From positions 1-41,966 of the IMG/VR virus record IMGVR_UViG_3300042691_005685: DNA of 41,966 nucleotides. One strand, 5' to 3'. The stretch comes from a virus. Each line of letters opens with the position of its first letter. Positions within the stretch are counted from its first letter, which is position 1. Position numbers and translations under genes: made by a program. Below the pieces are notes generated by a model. The model saw only the letters and a list, made by a program, of their open reading frames with translations. It did not search any database and was not told the DNA's origin. Below, piece by piece: positions 29,706-39,490 of this stretch.

Positions 29706-31771
29706 AATACATTACCAACCTTAAACGGCATGGTATAGTTATAAATTATATCAGGAATTTCTGTTTTAGGATCTATAAATTCTGCTATGTTATAGTTGTT
29801 TACTAGGTATTGAATTTTTTCAATTACTTCTTCTTTATCTTTTCCAACTATAACAAAAACTTCACAGGCAGTCCATCCTTTCTCGCAGAATGCTAAATTT
29901 CCTTGCATACCAACTACATTCATACCCCATTGACTGTTAATTATCTCTGTCGATGAGAATATTGGATTAAAGAATAATTCATATCCTCTTCCATAATTAG
30001 CTGTACCGGGAGTTCCACTTGTTATTATCTGATTATGGATTAAATTTAAGGTATAACCTTTTTTATATCCTTTTGTAAATGGATCAGAGAATATCTTGTC
30101 ATTTAGTAAATATCCATGAGCTACGCATATTGGAGTCAGACCTCCAGGGCAACTAGAAGTTCTTTCTTGTATTGTAAATAATAAATTTGAACTTAAATAG
30201 TATGGACTGCCTTTGAAGAATTTTTGTTCAATACTGCTCACCCCCAGCGGATTTACACCACTAAGATATTCAAATTTGTAATTTACATAACTATTCTCAT
30301 CCAGGTAACCTCCTGGATAAATCATATTAATTGTTACTGCATTTCCTAAAGCAGAAAGTTGTATTCCACTTACAAAAACATTATTAGAATCAATTAACTG
30401 ATTGCTTAGGGGGGAGTAGGTGTAAACTTTATCAAATCTACAATCCATCCAAAACAATCCGCCAATTAAGAATCTCTGCATATTTGTATCTGGGACTGCT
30501 GCAAGCATTGCAGATACTGATTGTCCTGTAAGAGAAGAATAATTATAGTATTGGTCTTTATAGTATCTAAATGGTTGATAGAATGCATTTACAACTCTGT
30601 GTATTCCATCCCCTAAGAAATCCATTACTAATTTTTGAAATGATATTGTGCTTTTATTGAAAGCAAGAATATCATAACTACCACCTCTCTCTGCTGCATT
30701 CAAGTTAGCTGCAAGATCTCCACTAGCTAAACTATTCTTAAAAGTAGAATATGTTTTTGTATCTGCTGATGCATCAACATCAAAATTAGTAGCAAGTCCA
30801 AACGCTGCGTTTGGATTTAGGGAGAAATAATCTCCTTCTGAAACAGATTGTAAGAATTCAATATTTCTACAACTTTGAATTACATGGTATTTATCATCCT
30901 CTTCATAATCTTTTGTGTATATTGGTATTGCATTTTGTCCGTCAATGATAAACAAATGTGAAGAAGTATGATAATTAAAAACTCCACCATAATTATAAAT
31001 AGCATCGTTGCCGCCAGCACCCCCAGGGAGAATATTATGATATGTTTTTGGGATAGGTGGGATTGTGGCACTCATGGGGATTCCGTCAGTAGCTCCAGGG
31101 GGTCCGCCGAATAATCTTGATAACAATCCGTTATCAGCGTTTAATCCATAACCCTCATAAAAAGTTGGATCTAAAAACATTTGTCTTCCCCAGCCAGTAC
31201 CCCTATGAGATATGAAAATTCCATCTTCTAAACTATCACTAGCATTAAGTCTTGTATTCCACCAATCTATTGCGCCATTAAGATTTTTAGATAATTCAAA
31301 AGTATTTAATTTAAATTGTCTTCTCACATTACCAAACATATTGGATTGAAATTCATCTATTTTCCTGCCATGATTTCCATTTAATATTGCTGCACTTATA
31401 TCCATAGCATACCCCAAGCCAGTCGAAAGCAAACCAGCATATGGGTATTCATTAGACGCTAATGTTCCAGATCCATAGTAGATTGGGTATTGAGTTGTAG
31501 ATGGATCGTATTGATTTGTTAGCCAAGCATACTGATCTTCAAAAAACGGTCTTCTCTCTTGATTATAAGTTAAGTTATTTGTGTTTATAGATGATGCTTG
31601 AAATTTAGTTGTTAAGCATTTTGAATCATATTTGTATAGACATGGCCCTATCTCACTTATTGAAGCAGAAGCTGACTTGGAGCTTTTTAAGAACATATCT
31701 TCTGAATTCATAAAAGAATGATTCGGCTCTCTACTTCTTTTTAAGCTCAGATTATCAGAAATTTTAGCCAT
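29702..31771 (-). CDS. Large protein of unknown function on the opposite strand (689 aa)
   Basis: A 689-residue protein rich in Tyr, Asn, Ser and Gly with few charged residues, resembling secreted or virion proteins rather than enzymes. No signal peptide: it starts MAKISDNLSLKRS. Short segments such as PGGAGGNDAIYNYGG and SHRGTGWGRQ give no family assignment. The C-terminus contains a compact alpha/beta region (GWTACEVFVIVGKDKEEVIEKI). AGGAT lies upstream of the start at 31771, and the divergent promoter region 31772-31861 precedes it. It is the only leftward gene within the baseplate cluster and is flanked by structural genes, so a virion or adsorption role is plausible but unproven. Confidence 0.6.
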   Translation of the reverse strand: MAKISDNLSLKRSREPNHSFMNSEDMFLKSSKSASASISEIGPCLYKYDSKCLTTKFQASSINTNNLTYNQERRPFFEDQYAWLTNQYDPSTTQYPIYYGSGTLASNEYPYAGLLSTGLGYAMDISAAILNGNHGRKIDEFQSNMFGNVRRQFKLNTFELSKNLNGAIDWWNTRLNASDSLEDGIFISHRGTGWGRQMFLDPTFYEGYGLNADNGLLSRLFGGPPGATDGIPMSATIPPIPKTYHNILPGGAGGNDAIYNYGGVFNYHTSSHLFIIDGQNAIPIYTKDYEEDDKYHVIQSCRNIEFLQSVSEGDYFSLNPNAAFGLATNFDVDASADTKTYSTFKNSLASGDLAANLNAAERGGSYDILAFNKSTISFQKLVMDFLGDGIHRVVNAFYQPFRYYKDQYYNYSSLTGQSVSAMLAAVPDTNMQRFLIGGLFWMDCRFDKVYTYSPLSNQLIDSNNVFVSGIQLSALGNAVTINMIYPGGYLDENSYVNYKFEYLSGVNPLGVSSIEQKFFKGSPYYLSSNLLFTIQERTSSCPGGLTPICVAHGYLLNDKIFSDPFTKGYKKGYTLNLIHNQIITSGTPGTANYGRGYELFFNPIFSSTEIINSQWGMNVVGMQGNLAFCEKGWTACEVFVIVGKDKEEVIEKIQYLVNNYNIAEFIDPKTEIPDIIYNYTMPFKVGNVF

Positions 31772-31798
31772 GGTATAATCCTATTATTTTTTAAGTTG

Positions 31799-31812
31799 TA
31801 TAAATATTTATA
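31799..31812. promoter_or_regulatory. Back-to-back T4-late-type promoter (TATAAATATTTATA)
   Basis: A 14-bp perfect palindrome holding TATAAATA on the plus strand (31799-31806) and on the minus strand (31812-31805), overlapping by two bases. It lies in the 90-bp gap between the divergent gene starts at 31771 (leftward) and 31862 (rightward), where promoters for both are needed. In T4, TATAAATA is bound by the late sigma factor gp55. Whether this phage has a gp55 cannot be seen here. Confidence 0.55.
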
Positions 31813-31861
31813 TTAGGGCCTGTATTTATGGGTACTATAGTAAAATATTTGATTAATTAAA

Positions 31862-32305
31862 ATGACCTTATCTAATAATGTTACTGTTTATGGGAAGACT
31901 ATACCACCTAAGTCTAGGAACACTGTAAACTTAAAATTACAGAAAAATACTGGATTCAAGTATCCCATAGATATTGACCCTGATAGAGGTTACTTTGTTA
32001 AGCAAACTGGGCTAGATCTAGTTAAAAACAATCTAAGAAACCTTCTTAGGACAGAGCCGGGGGAGAGATTTATGCTTCCTCAATATGGCTGTGGGCTAAG
32101 AAAGTACTTAATGGAGCCATTAGATGAGGTTACTTTTTCTCAAGTAAGAGATACAATTAAAACCTCAATATATAAATATTTGAGTAAAGTTACCATTTCT
32201 AGCTTACGAATAACACAACTTCCTTCTGGTCAGATGAAAGTTAATTTACTTTGTAATCTTAAGGATGTTGAATTGGTAAATTTTGATTTTAATTTTGAAT
32301 TCTAA
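31862..32305 (+). CDS. Baseplate wedge protein gp25-like (147 aa)
   Basis: Member of the gp25/W family of contractile injection systems, which docks the sheath to the baseplate. The conserved core is visible: DLVKNNLRNLLRTEPGERFM near 53-72 (R60, L62, T65, G68, R70), then LPQYGCGLRKYLMEP near 73-87 with the EPGER and YG-G-L motifs and the E in MEP. T4 gp25 has 132 aa. The length and the following gp6-like gene match T4 wedge order. The start at 31862 follows an A-rich stretch without Shine-Dalgarno; the stop overlaps the next ATG (CTAATGG). Confidence 0.93.
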   Translation: MTLSNNVTVYGKTIPPKSRNTVNLKLQKNTGFKYPIDIDPDRGYFVKQTGLDLVKNNLRNLLRTEPGERFMLPQYGCGLRKYLMEPLDEVTFSQVRDTIKTSIYKYLSKVTISSLRITQLPSGQMKVNLLCNLKDVELVNFDFNFEF

Positions 32306-33897
32306 TGGCATTTTCAGGAACAGTTAATTCAGATTTCTTAAAGTTAATCCCCCCAGCGGTGGATTATGCTGAAAAAGTATTAGACTACACGGCAGCAGAC
32401 TTTGCCTCATTCAGAAAGACTCTGATAGATTATGCAAAAGCTGTTTATCCTTTAGATTATAACAACTTTTCTGAGTCTGATTTTGGAATATTTTTGATGG
32501 AGTTAATGGCTGCGGTTGGACATATACAGTCATTTAAAACCGACTTCGTAGCCAACGAATCATTTATAAGAAGTGCTAGACAGAGAAGCAGTGTAAAGAA
32601 GCTATTAGAGTTGGTCGGTGTTAGGATGAAAGGTCCTATCAGTGCAGCGGCGAATGCTAAAATACAAATTCAAACAAATTCTGCTAGCGTGTCATCAGTG
32701 ACAATAACGCCAGAAAACAGAATATTAACGATTGAATCACCTGAAGACGGGGGAGCATTAACTTATACAATATACAAAGTTAATACAGATGGGACAGTAG
32801 ATCTGGATTCAAACTCCACTAATATTGTATTTAATGTTAGCACTGTAAACAATAACATTAATATTAATAATGTCGTATTACTTGAGGGAGCATTAGTAAT
32901 TGAATCAGGGCAGTTCGATTCGGAAGACACTGTTAAGACTGTTACCTTATCCCAGTTTCCTTATGTTGAAAGAAGCGCACAGGTATTCATTGAAGGAAAT
33001 CCTCAAACAGCGGGCGTCTATACTGAAGAAGAGAATCTATACTTTGCGTCAGGGCCATCCGATAAAATTTTTCAAGTAGTTACCAATGATCTCTTCCAAG
33101 CGAAGTTGCTTTTTGGGGATTCTACATTAGCCGTAACTCCTTCAGTTGGAGACACTTATACAGCAATATACAGAGTTGGAGGAGGAAGTAGAGGAAATAT
33201 AGCTGCGGAAGTTATCAATTTCCCAGTAACTGTTACCTTAGATGATGGTGCTCAGACTCAAGGTAATGGCATCCTACAAAATACTACAGAGGCGACTGGT
33301 GGTGCGGAAGCTGAGTCATTAACTCATGCTAAGAAGTATGCGCCACTTACATTTAGAAGACAGGATAGATTAGTTACTTTAGCCGACTACAAGTCATTTG
33401 CAAATACTTTTATATCTAACTATGGATCAACAGGAAAAGCAAATGCAGTTGTTAGAAGAGCATACTCCTCTGCTAATATAATTGACCTGTTTGTACTAGA
33501 GAAAGCATCAGACACTCAGTTAAGAAAAGCTACACCAGAGTATAAAAAACAACTACTTGAATCAATTCAAGAAAAGAAAATGCTAACTGATGAGCCAGTA
33601 GTTGTTGATGGCTTAATAAGAACAATAGACATATTTGTAACAATAAACATAGAAAAGAAGTTTAAGAACTTCCAATCAGATATAAAGAACAAAGTAAGAA
33701 ATAGAATCTTAGAATATTTTAATGTAGATAATGCAGAGTTCGGAGAGTCATTTCAACCCCAAGACTTAGTAAGATTTATCATAGAAGTACCTGAGGTTAG
33801 ATTTGCTACTATAGACAACATTGATTCCCCAATAATTATAGATTTTAATGAAATTATTCAAGTAAATAACTTTACTATTAACACGGTGATAATCTAA
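32305..33897 (+). CDS. Baseplate wedge protein gp6/J-like (530 aa)
   Basis: N-terminal FSESDFGIFLMELMAAVGHI, then QSFKTDFVANESFIRSAR and KKLLELVGVRMKGP, is the P2-J/T4-gp6 core found after gp25 in all contractile tails; gp6 dimers form the ring that holds the wedges together. Later, GGAEAESLTHAKKYAPLTFR, RQDRLVTLADYKSFANTF and the C-terminal domain up to the FNVDNAEFGESFQPQDLVRF region complete the family pattern. T4 gp6 has 660 aa, so this one is intermediate between P2 J (302 aa) and gp6. The gene overlaps both its neighbours by 1 nt at TAATG. Confidence 0.9.
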   Translation: MAFSGTVNSDFLKLIPPAVDYAEKVLDYTAADFASFRKTLIDYAKAVYPLDYNNFSESDFGIFLMELMAAVGHIQSFKTDFVANESFIRSARQRSSVKKLLELVGVRMKGPISAAANAKIQIQTNSASVSSVTITPENRILTIESPEDGGALTYTIYKVNTDGTVDLDSNSTNIVFNVSTVNNNININNVVLLEGALVIESGQFDSEDTVKTVTLSQFPYVERSAQVFIEGNPQTAGVYTEEENLYFASGPSDKIFQVVTNDLFQAKLLFGDSTLAVTPSVGDTYTAIYRVGGGSRGNIAAEVINFPVTVTLDDGAQTQGNGILQNTTEATGGAEAESLTHAKKYAPLTFRRQDRLVTLADYKSFANTFISNYGSTGKANAVVRRAYSSANIIDLFVLEKASDTQLRKATPEYKKQLLESIQEKKMLTDEPVVVDGLIRTIDIFVTINIEKKFKNFQSDIKNKVRNRILEYFNVDNAEFGESFQPQDLVRFIIEVPEVRFATIDNIDSPIIIDFNEIIQVNNFTINTVII

Positions 33898-36800
33898 TGG
33901 TAAACAAATCATACTTAAATGACCAGACATACTACAAGTCCAATTACTCTAAAGCCTTAGAATATATTGTTCCAAAGTATTTAATTTATGATGATTTAAA
34001 TAAGTTTGGTCAAGCAATTGATTTAAAAGATCAAATAATAAATTCTCATATTGATGTAGCAAATAATATATCATCAATATTAAATATATCTTCTATCCCT
34101 GGAACTGTATTCAGTTCAATCAATTCATTTCAAGGGATCTCTAAATATTTTATAAAACAAAATAGACTTTCTGAAATAACAGCGGAATCTTTTTACAGGG
34201 AGATATTAGACAGAGTTGATGTAGACTATTCTGATTTTGATTCTAGTGGAGACTTTAAAAGCTATCTTGATGTAACTCTGCTACCTTCAATAAGACTCAA
34301 TTATCCAAGCTTATACTTTTCAAACGGTGATAGTTTCTCTGCAACACATACTTACTTAATAGATAATCTTTCTTGGCTTTACTTCTTAAATACTTCAGGT
34401 CCTATAACAAATATCTATTCTGAATTATCTGATCTAATAGCTTCTAATTTATATTTTGGAAATTCGATAAGTATCAATGACTGCATAAAACTTCTTACAC
34501 AGTTTCTTTGGAAGAACAATTTAACCAACTACTATCCTTCAACTTTTCTTAGCTCTACAGGAGAGTATGTTAGTGGAACTCAACAATTAGAAAAGCTAAA
34601 GACTTGGATAGATATTGTCTATTCACCCCTTTATGCTGATAGATCTGATTATACTGTCAAAGACCGTTTTGATCTGTTTAGAGATAATACTCTAAAGATT
34701 AAAAATAAAGTTCCTAATGGGCCATTCCATAAACTACTTCAAATAATATCATTAGCTGCATTTGATATAAACGATGGAACTGAGAAACTGAAGTCATTGA
34801 ATGATATTGAAGAGTGTCCAGAGGAATACTTACCTCTACTAGCTGATTTAATTGGCTGGAAGTTATTTGGATCTAATCCAGAGAGATGGAGACTTCAGTT
34901 AAGAAATGCAGTAAGTGTTTATAAGAAGGCAGGAACTAAAAAGTCTATCCAGTTTGCTCTAAATAGCGTATTCCCAAAGGACGTTTTTAGTATAGAATCA
35001 AAGCTAAATGAGCTTTGGGAATCCTATGTTCCATATCTAATTTATTACTCTTTGGCAACTGAGTCCCCTTACTTTAAATCAAATGATACTTGGACCAGAG
35101 AGTTGTCTGAACAATTAGAGGTAGGTTATTACTCTTACTCAAGTATAGATGAAAATATTAGATTAGCTACAGATAGAATTATTTACGAAGTAAAAAATGT
35201 TTCATCTCTATCTGGATCTTTTAATTTCCCATCTAATCTTTCTAGTTTTAATTATAGAGGAAGAGATTATTCAATACCACCATTTGAAGAATATCCTTAT
35301 TATGTAAATGTTGAAATAGATGAGGAGATGGTAGATACAATTGTAGATAGACTTGTTTGCTTTGGAGTTAGTAAATCTTTTGCCAACAAAGTTGGGCAAT
35401 ACATAAAGTCCAATACTCTAAATGTTGATGACATAGCTAGATCAAATAGCTGGCTATTTTTCACTTCTGGATACAATGAGCCACCAAATATTTCAGATAT
35501 AGTTTCAACTTTAAATAGCAAAAAATTTGAGTATGTCTCATTGTGGTCAGGTAAGTCATCTCACTTCAGATTAGATCTTCAAGCTTCGGATTTTGATTTT
35601 AGTAACAAAGATGAAAAAGAGGACACGGGGGACGCTCCACAGATAGCTTCTCAAATCGTAAATGAATTTGCCCCAGCCCATGCGATACCACTTATAAATT
35701 TAAACTTATCAGCTATTGATTACACAGACTCAGATATTTCATTATTTCAAAAAATAGCTTTAGATAAATCAGAGTTGTCTGAAAATGTAAATTCAATCTC
35801 AAACCATCAGATTTCTGCTTTGTATGTAAGTTCATATAAAAGAAATACAAGCTCTGGGTATGATCTCCAAAGAAAAGACCTACAAACTTTACAATCTTCA
35901 TTATTAAAAAATGGAACAACTATCACTAATGTTCCTAGAAATACAATAAGAAGAAGGTCATATGAAAAGATTGCTCCATCACATGGTTATTATGATAGAA
36001 CTGGATTTAATATGCCAGTATCTTTTGACCCATCATCCTCTCTATCTGGAATAGTTCTTGGATTTATCCCTAGCTCATTATCTTATCAAAAAATAATTAA
36101 CTATTCAAGCATACCAGAAGTTTACTCAATTTGCCACGATATAAAATCTCCTTCATCTTTTTACGGCTATGCTGCCAGTTCAACCATTAAGTGTAGAGGT
36201 CATGTAAGTTTAACTTATAATGATTATTATATAGACAGAGGCCAACTAGATCCAATTTATGCTACGATGCATGATATAATTGAGAAAAGAAAAATATATG
36301 AGGCATCATCAAACTATCCTGTACCTAATGTATCATCAACATCAGTATATCAAAATTATTTGAGAGAGACTAAATGGAAAAATATTTATCAAAGCTATGC
36401 TAACTCAGCTACAGAAGTTAGTGGGTGGGGCATTAACTCTGTAGAAAATTACTACAGTTTTAGATTTGGTAACGATTTGCATAAATTATATAACACTTAT
36501 ACAAAAGAGTTTAATAGGCATAGGCTTGCAGAGGATCTTTATTATCTTGATGGAGCTAACATATTCTCCCACACCTATGGCCCAATACTATACAATCATG
36601 ATTTAAATTACTTAGGATCTTCTAATTTAGTAATTAGTTCATTAACTTCCTATGATAATACTCTGAGCAAAGATAATATATTTGCGTCAGCTAATCAAAG
36701 CAGTGGTGTTTATTCTTCAGTAGCAGTATTTGATAGTGGTTACGATCTTTACAATTCTTCAATTGTAGATGGAGTTGATCTAGTGTCGCTTTCTGGATCG

Positions 36801-37814
36801 GTTAATACTAATTATTTTGGAATAATAAAAATACCATTCTCTGAGAAGAAGAAAAACTCTTCTGATTATATGTTCAATAGAACATTTGTAAAGATGGATT
36901 CAGCGGGTGGAAGTCCATATAATCAAAGATTAAGATTTGATATAAGTAGAAAGAACTTAGATCCAAACTTAGGATATCCAATACAAAATAACTTCCTATT
37001 ACCAGAGCATGAATTCAAACTAAATCTAAAAGGAATTATTCTAAACACTAATGGTACAGAGAGTGGGGGATCAATAGGAGTTTGGATTCATACTCAAGTA
37101 GAAGATGGAAAGTATTGGTCTTTCGATGTTGACGGTAATTGGACTCAGCACTCAGTTACTGGCTTGAATGGAATCTACTTCCCAGATAGATCACGGTATA
37201 TTCATTCTTTAAACACGCCAGAAGTTAATAGACAATTTACAAGTGGCACTGAATCTAGATTTAAATGCATTGACGTTATTACCGACCAATCAAATTCAGT
37301 TGCTCCAATATACAACTTGGAACAGGATGATTTCTATAATTTAAATTTAATATTTAATACTTACAACAATTATTGTGGCCTTGGGGAAAACAAGGGTATA
37401 ATAACTGATAGAAATTATGGCCTATCATATGGTCAAGTACATAGAAAGAATCAAAAGTATTTTATAGAAATATTCTCTTTTGCTACTAATGACAGATATC
37501 TCCTATTAGATGAAGTAACTTTAATTGATTCCACTATGAATGAAATGGCTAAAACACCGGCTATATTTAGTGCTTGCCCACAACCAAAAATTGAACTCTC
37601 AAAAGATCAACTTTATAGTTTGTTTACATTCTGGAACGACATAGCTGGAAAGAATCATAAATATGGATATGCTAGCAGGGATGCTATGGAGACAAGCGGT
37701 GTGATGTATTCTCAAGGTGGATCAAAACTAGACTACAGAGTAAATACAATGTGGTTTGACAGAACTTATAGCAGTGGGGGTGCAACATTATCCTCCATAG
37801 AAGTGACGGTTTAA
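33897..37814 (+). CDS. Large baseplate wedge/tail protein with P2-I-like domain (gp7 position, 1305 aa)
   Basis: Contains a P2 I / tail-protein-I-type segment at about 298-375: CPEEYLPLLADLIGW, then LRNAVSVYKKAGTKKSIQFA, which follows gp6/J-type genes in contractile tails. In T4 the counterpart location holds gp7 (1032 aa), the wedge that links the inner baseplate to the periphery. The remaining ~900 residues are Ser/Tyr/Asn-rich and probably beta domains that extend the wedge or bind fibres. No enzymatic motif seen. It starts 1 nt into the gp6-like stop and ends 1 nt before the 349-aa gene. Confidence 0.72.
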   Translation: MVNKSYLNDQTYYKSNYSKALEYIVPKYLIYDDLNKFGQAIDLKDQIINSHIDVANNISSILNISSIPGTVFSSINSFQGISKYFIKQNRLSEITAESFYREILDRVDVDYSDFDSSGDFKSYLDVTLLPSIRLNYPSLYFSNGDSFSATHTYLIDNLSWLYFLNTSGPITNIYSELSDLIASNLYFGNSISINDCIKLLTQFLWKNNLTNYYPSTFLSSTGEYVSGTQQLEKLKTWIDIVYSPLYADRSDYTVKDRFDLFRDNTLKIKNKVPNGPFHKLLQIISLAAFDINDGTEKLKSLNDIEECPEEYLPLLADLIGWKLFGSNPERWRLQLRNAVSVYKKAGTKKSIQFALNSVFPKDVFSIESKLNELWESYVPYLIYYSLATESPYFKSNDTWTRELSEQLEVGYYSYSSIDENIRLATDRIIYEVKNVSSLSGSFNFPSNLSSFNYRGRDYSIPPFEEYPYYVNVEIDEEMVDTIVDRLVCFGVSKSFANKVGQYIKSNTLNVDDIARSNSWLFFTSGYNEPPNISDIVSTLNSKKFEYVSLWSGKSSHFRLDLQASDFDFSNKDEKEDTGDAPQIASQIVNEFAPAHAIPLINLNLSAIDYTDSDISLFQKIALDKSELSENVNSISNHQISALYVSSYKRNTSSGYDLQRKDLQTLQSSLLKNGTTITNVPRNTIRRRSYEKIAPSHGYYDRTGFNMPVSFDPSSSLSGIVLGFIPSSLSYQKIINYSSIPEVYSICHDIKSPSSFYGYAASSTIKCRGHVSLTYNDYYIDRGQLDPIYATMHDIIEKRKIYEASSNYPVPNVSSTSVYQNYLRETKWKNIYQSYANSATEVSGWGINSVENYYSFRFGNDLHKLYNTYTKEFNRHRLAEDLYYLDGANIFSHTYGPILYNHDLNYLGSSNLVISSLTSYDNTLSKDNIFASANQSSGVYSSVAVFDSGYDLYNSSIVDGVDLVSLSGSVNTNYFGIIKIPFSEKKKNSSDYMFNRTFVKMDSAGGSPYNQRLRFDISRKNLDPNLGYPIQNNFLLPEHEFKLNLKGIILNTNGTESGGSIGVWIHTQVEDGKYWSFDVDGNWTQHSVTGLNGIYFPDRSRYIHSLNTPEVNRQFTSGTESRFKCIDVITDQSNSVAPIYNLEQDDFYNLNLIFNTYNNYCGLGENKGIITDRNYGLSYGQVHRKNQKYFIEIFSFATNDRYLLLDEVTLIDSTMNEMAKTPAIFSACPQPKIELSKDQLYSLFTFWNDIAGKNHKYGYASRDAMETSGVMYSQGGSKLDYRVNTMWFDRTYSSGGATLSSIEVTV

Positions 37815-37815
37815 T

Positions 37816-38865
37816 ATGTTTACTCAAGGATTTGCAGAAGTAATAACTGATATACTGACCGTCAATCCGGCAATAAGAACTATTCCATCTGCTAGTGCAA
37901 TATTAGATACTTCAAACTATACATTCAATGCTGTTACTTTTGGTAAAGACGATGTGGGATTTCTTTACCATGCTCATGCCTTATCCAGTATAGATGAATA
38001 TTGGCCGCCATTTTTAGATCTTTATCCATACAAAGCAAACAGTGGTCATATTATAGCGATTCGGGGAAACTCTACATCACCTTCATCATACCATTCTTCT
38101 GCCACTCATTTACTTCTATCCTCAATTTATAATTCTGTACCTAATTACCCATCAATTTACGATAATAGATTGGAAAGAGGGAATGCTTTAACTGAAGTAC
38201 AATATGGTATTTCCGCGATTTCTCTAGCCCTTTCTTTAGGAGAAAATCCTATTTTAAGTTACACACCTGGGGACCCAGCCTTAGTTGTGTCATCCAATAT
38301 CGGTCATTATATTAATGCAATAGTACATGACAATTTACTCTATAGCTCGTTGTGGAATGTGATAGGGGGGTATCCGCCTTCAGGTCAAGTTTCTAAATAT
38401 TTATTATTTGATAATAATGGATCATTTGTTTTAAGTGGAAATCTTAGCGGAGTATTTAATTCTAAGCAAATAGTAGATAAGCTTGGATTCATTAAGATAA
38501 ATGAAGCCATAAATGTAACAAGCGTTTCTGGCGGTCCCTACATTACCAGCGGTTCAGGGTTCCCGTCAAATCCAGGAGTTATACTTGGAGTTAAATTAGA
38601 GAAGGGGGATGCAGTAGCTCTTGCACTGTTCGGGGGAGTAAAACATATTGGAGTATGGTGTCTAGATTTAAAACAGATGTTAAAATCAGGCTTAAATCCT
38701 CCATACACTTGGAATTATCTAAATAACAATAGGAAATATAAGCTAGTAGCTAAGGTAACTTTCTGGGATGATTTATTATATAATCAAGATCTTGGAAGCA
38801 CCCCTGGCCTAAGTTTGTTAGATACTAATGGAGTCTTAACAAAATTAAAGTTTAATTTTAAATAA
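37816..38865 (+). CDS. Tail/baseplate structural protein (349 aa)
   Basis: A Ser/Asn/Gly/Tyr-rich beta protein without membrane span or catalytic motif (MFTQGFAEVITDILTVNPA...). The C-terminal end (KYKLVAKVTFWDDLLYNQD) is strand-rich. It sits between the gp7-like gene and the 206-aa gene with 1-nt spacings, so it is part of the baseplate/fibre transcription unit. In T4 gp8 (334 aa) occupies a similar position and size, but I see no sequence match, so no symbol is given. Confidence 0.6.
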   Translation: MFTQGFAEVITDILTVNPAIRTIPSASAILDTSNYTFNAVTFGKDDVGFLYHAHALSSIDEYWPPFLDLYPYKANSGHIIAIRGNSTSPSSYHSSATHLLLSSIYNSVPNYPSIYDNRLERGNALTEVQYGISAISLALSLGENPILSYTPGDPALVVSSNIGHYINAIVHDNLLYSSLWNVIGGYPPSGQVSKYLLFDNNGSFVLSGNLSGVFNSKQIVDKLGFIKINEAINVTSVSGGPYITSGSGFPSNPGVILGVKLEKGDAVALALFGGVKHIGVWCLDLKQMLKSGLNPPYTWNYLNNNRKYKLVAKVTFWDDLLYNQDLGSTPGLSLLDTNGVLTKLKFNFK

Positions 38866-38866
38866 A

Positions 38867-39487
38867 ATGGAAAAATCATTCGCAGACAGTCTCAATATGA
38901 AGGGTCACTTAACCATCAGTAAAGTTTCTGGTGGAAGTGAAGAAATCATATTTGATGAGAAGAACGTAATCGTATCAGGATTTGGATACGGACTGGCTTA
39001 CCTATTCTCTAGATTAGGATCAACTAATATTGCAGACTTTCAGATTGATAGATTCCAATTAGGAACTGCTGGTAGCCTAGCTAATCAAGTAAGCTCAACC
39101 TATCAACTATCCAGCCCCCTTAGTAGTTTAGCTGAATATATAGGGACTACAGGAGATAGTAATCTATTTGCTTTCTCCTCAATACAAATAAAGAATGGAA
39201 CTCAATCAACCTCCCCAACTCCATTCTTTGCTAAAATTCCATTTACTAAAGTTACAAAAGTCGATGATAGGACAGTAAGATATACTATATTTGTAGATGA
39301 GGATTCCTGTAATAATGTTTCGAGATCAGGATCAGATGCTAATCTAAATGAGATTGGACTTTTTATGAAGAATCCATTAGGAACTGCAACTGATGCTTCT
39401 ATTCTTGTAGCATATAAATACTTTAGTAACATCAGAAAGACTGATGATTTTGGATTGATTTTTAGATGGACTATATCACTCGGATAA
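38867..39487 (+). CDS. Tail-fibre-attachment or fibre-like protein (206 aa)
   Basis: The N-terminus KGHLTISKVSGGSEEIIFDE, then KNVIVSGFGYGLAYLFSR, followed by FQIDRFQLGTAG, is a pattern common in phage tail proteins in which a small beta domain precedes a Gly/Ser-rich region; the C-terminal half is beta-rich (VDDRTVRYTIFVDEDSC). Probably a short connector or fibre protein at the distal baseplate. Codon use is slightly more GC-rich than its neighbours. It starts 1 nt after the previous stop and ends 3 nt before the tailspike-like gene. Confidence 0.55.
   Translation: MEKSFADSLNMKGHLTISKVSGGSEEIIFDEKNVIVSGFGYGLAYLFSRLGSTNIADFQIDRFQLGTAGSLANQVSSTYQLSSPLSSLAEYIGTTGDSNLFAFSSIQIKNGTQSTSPTPFFAKIPFTKVTKVDDRTVRYTIFVDEDSCNNVSRSGSDANLNEIGLFMKNPLGTATDASILVAYKYFSNIRKTDDFGLIFRWTISLG
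39413..39420 (+). promoter_or_regulatory. Possible late promoter box upstream of tailspike gene
   Basis: TATAAATA followed by C (as TATAAATAC also at 3326), 71 nt before the ATG at 39491 and inside the 206-aa gene. Chance occurrence in coding DNA is possible. Confidence 0.25.
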
Positions 39488-39490
39488 CCC

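Noticed and set aside
32171-32178. TATAAATA inside the gp25-like gene, and similarly at 16034-16041
   Set aside because: Several chance matches are expected in AT-rich DNA, and these are ~95-130 nt from the next start with no other support.
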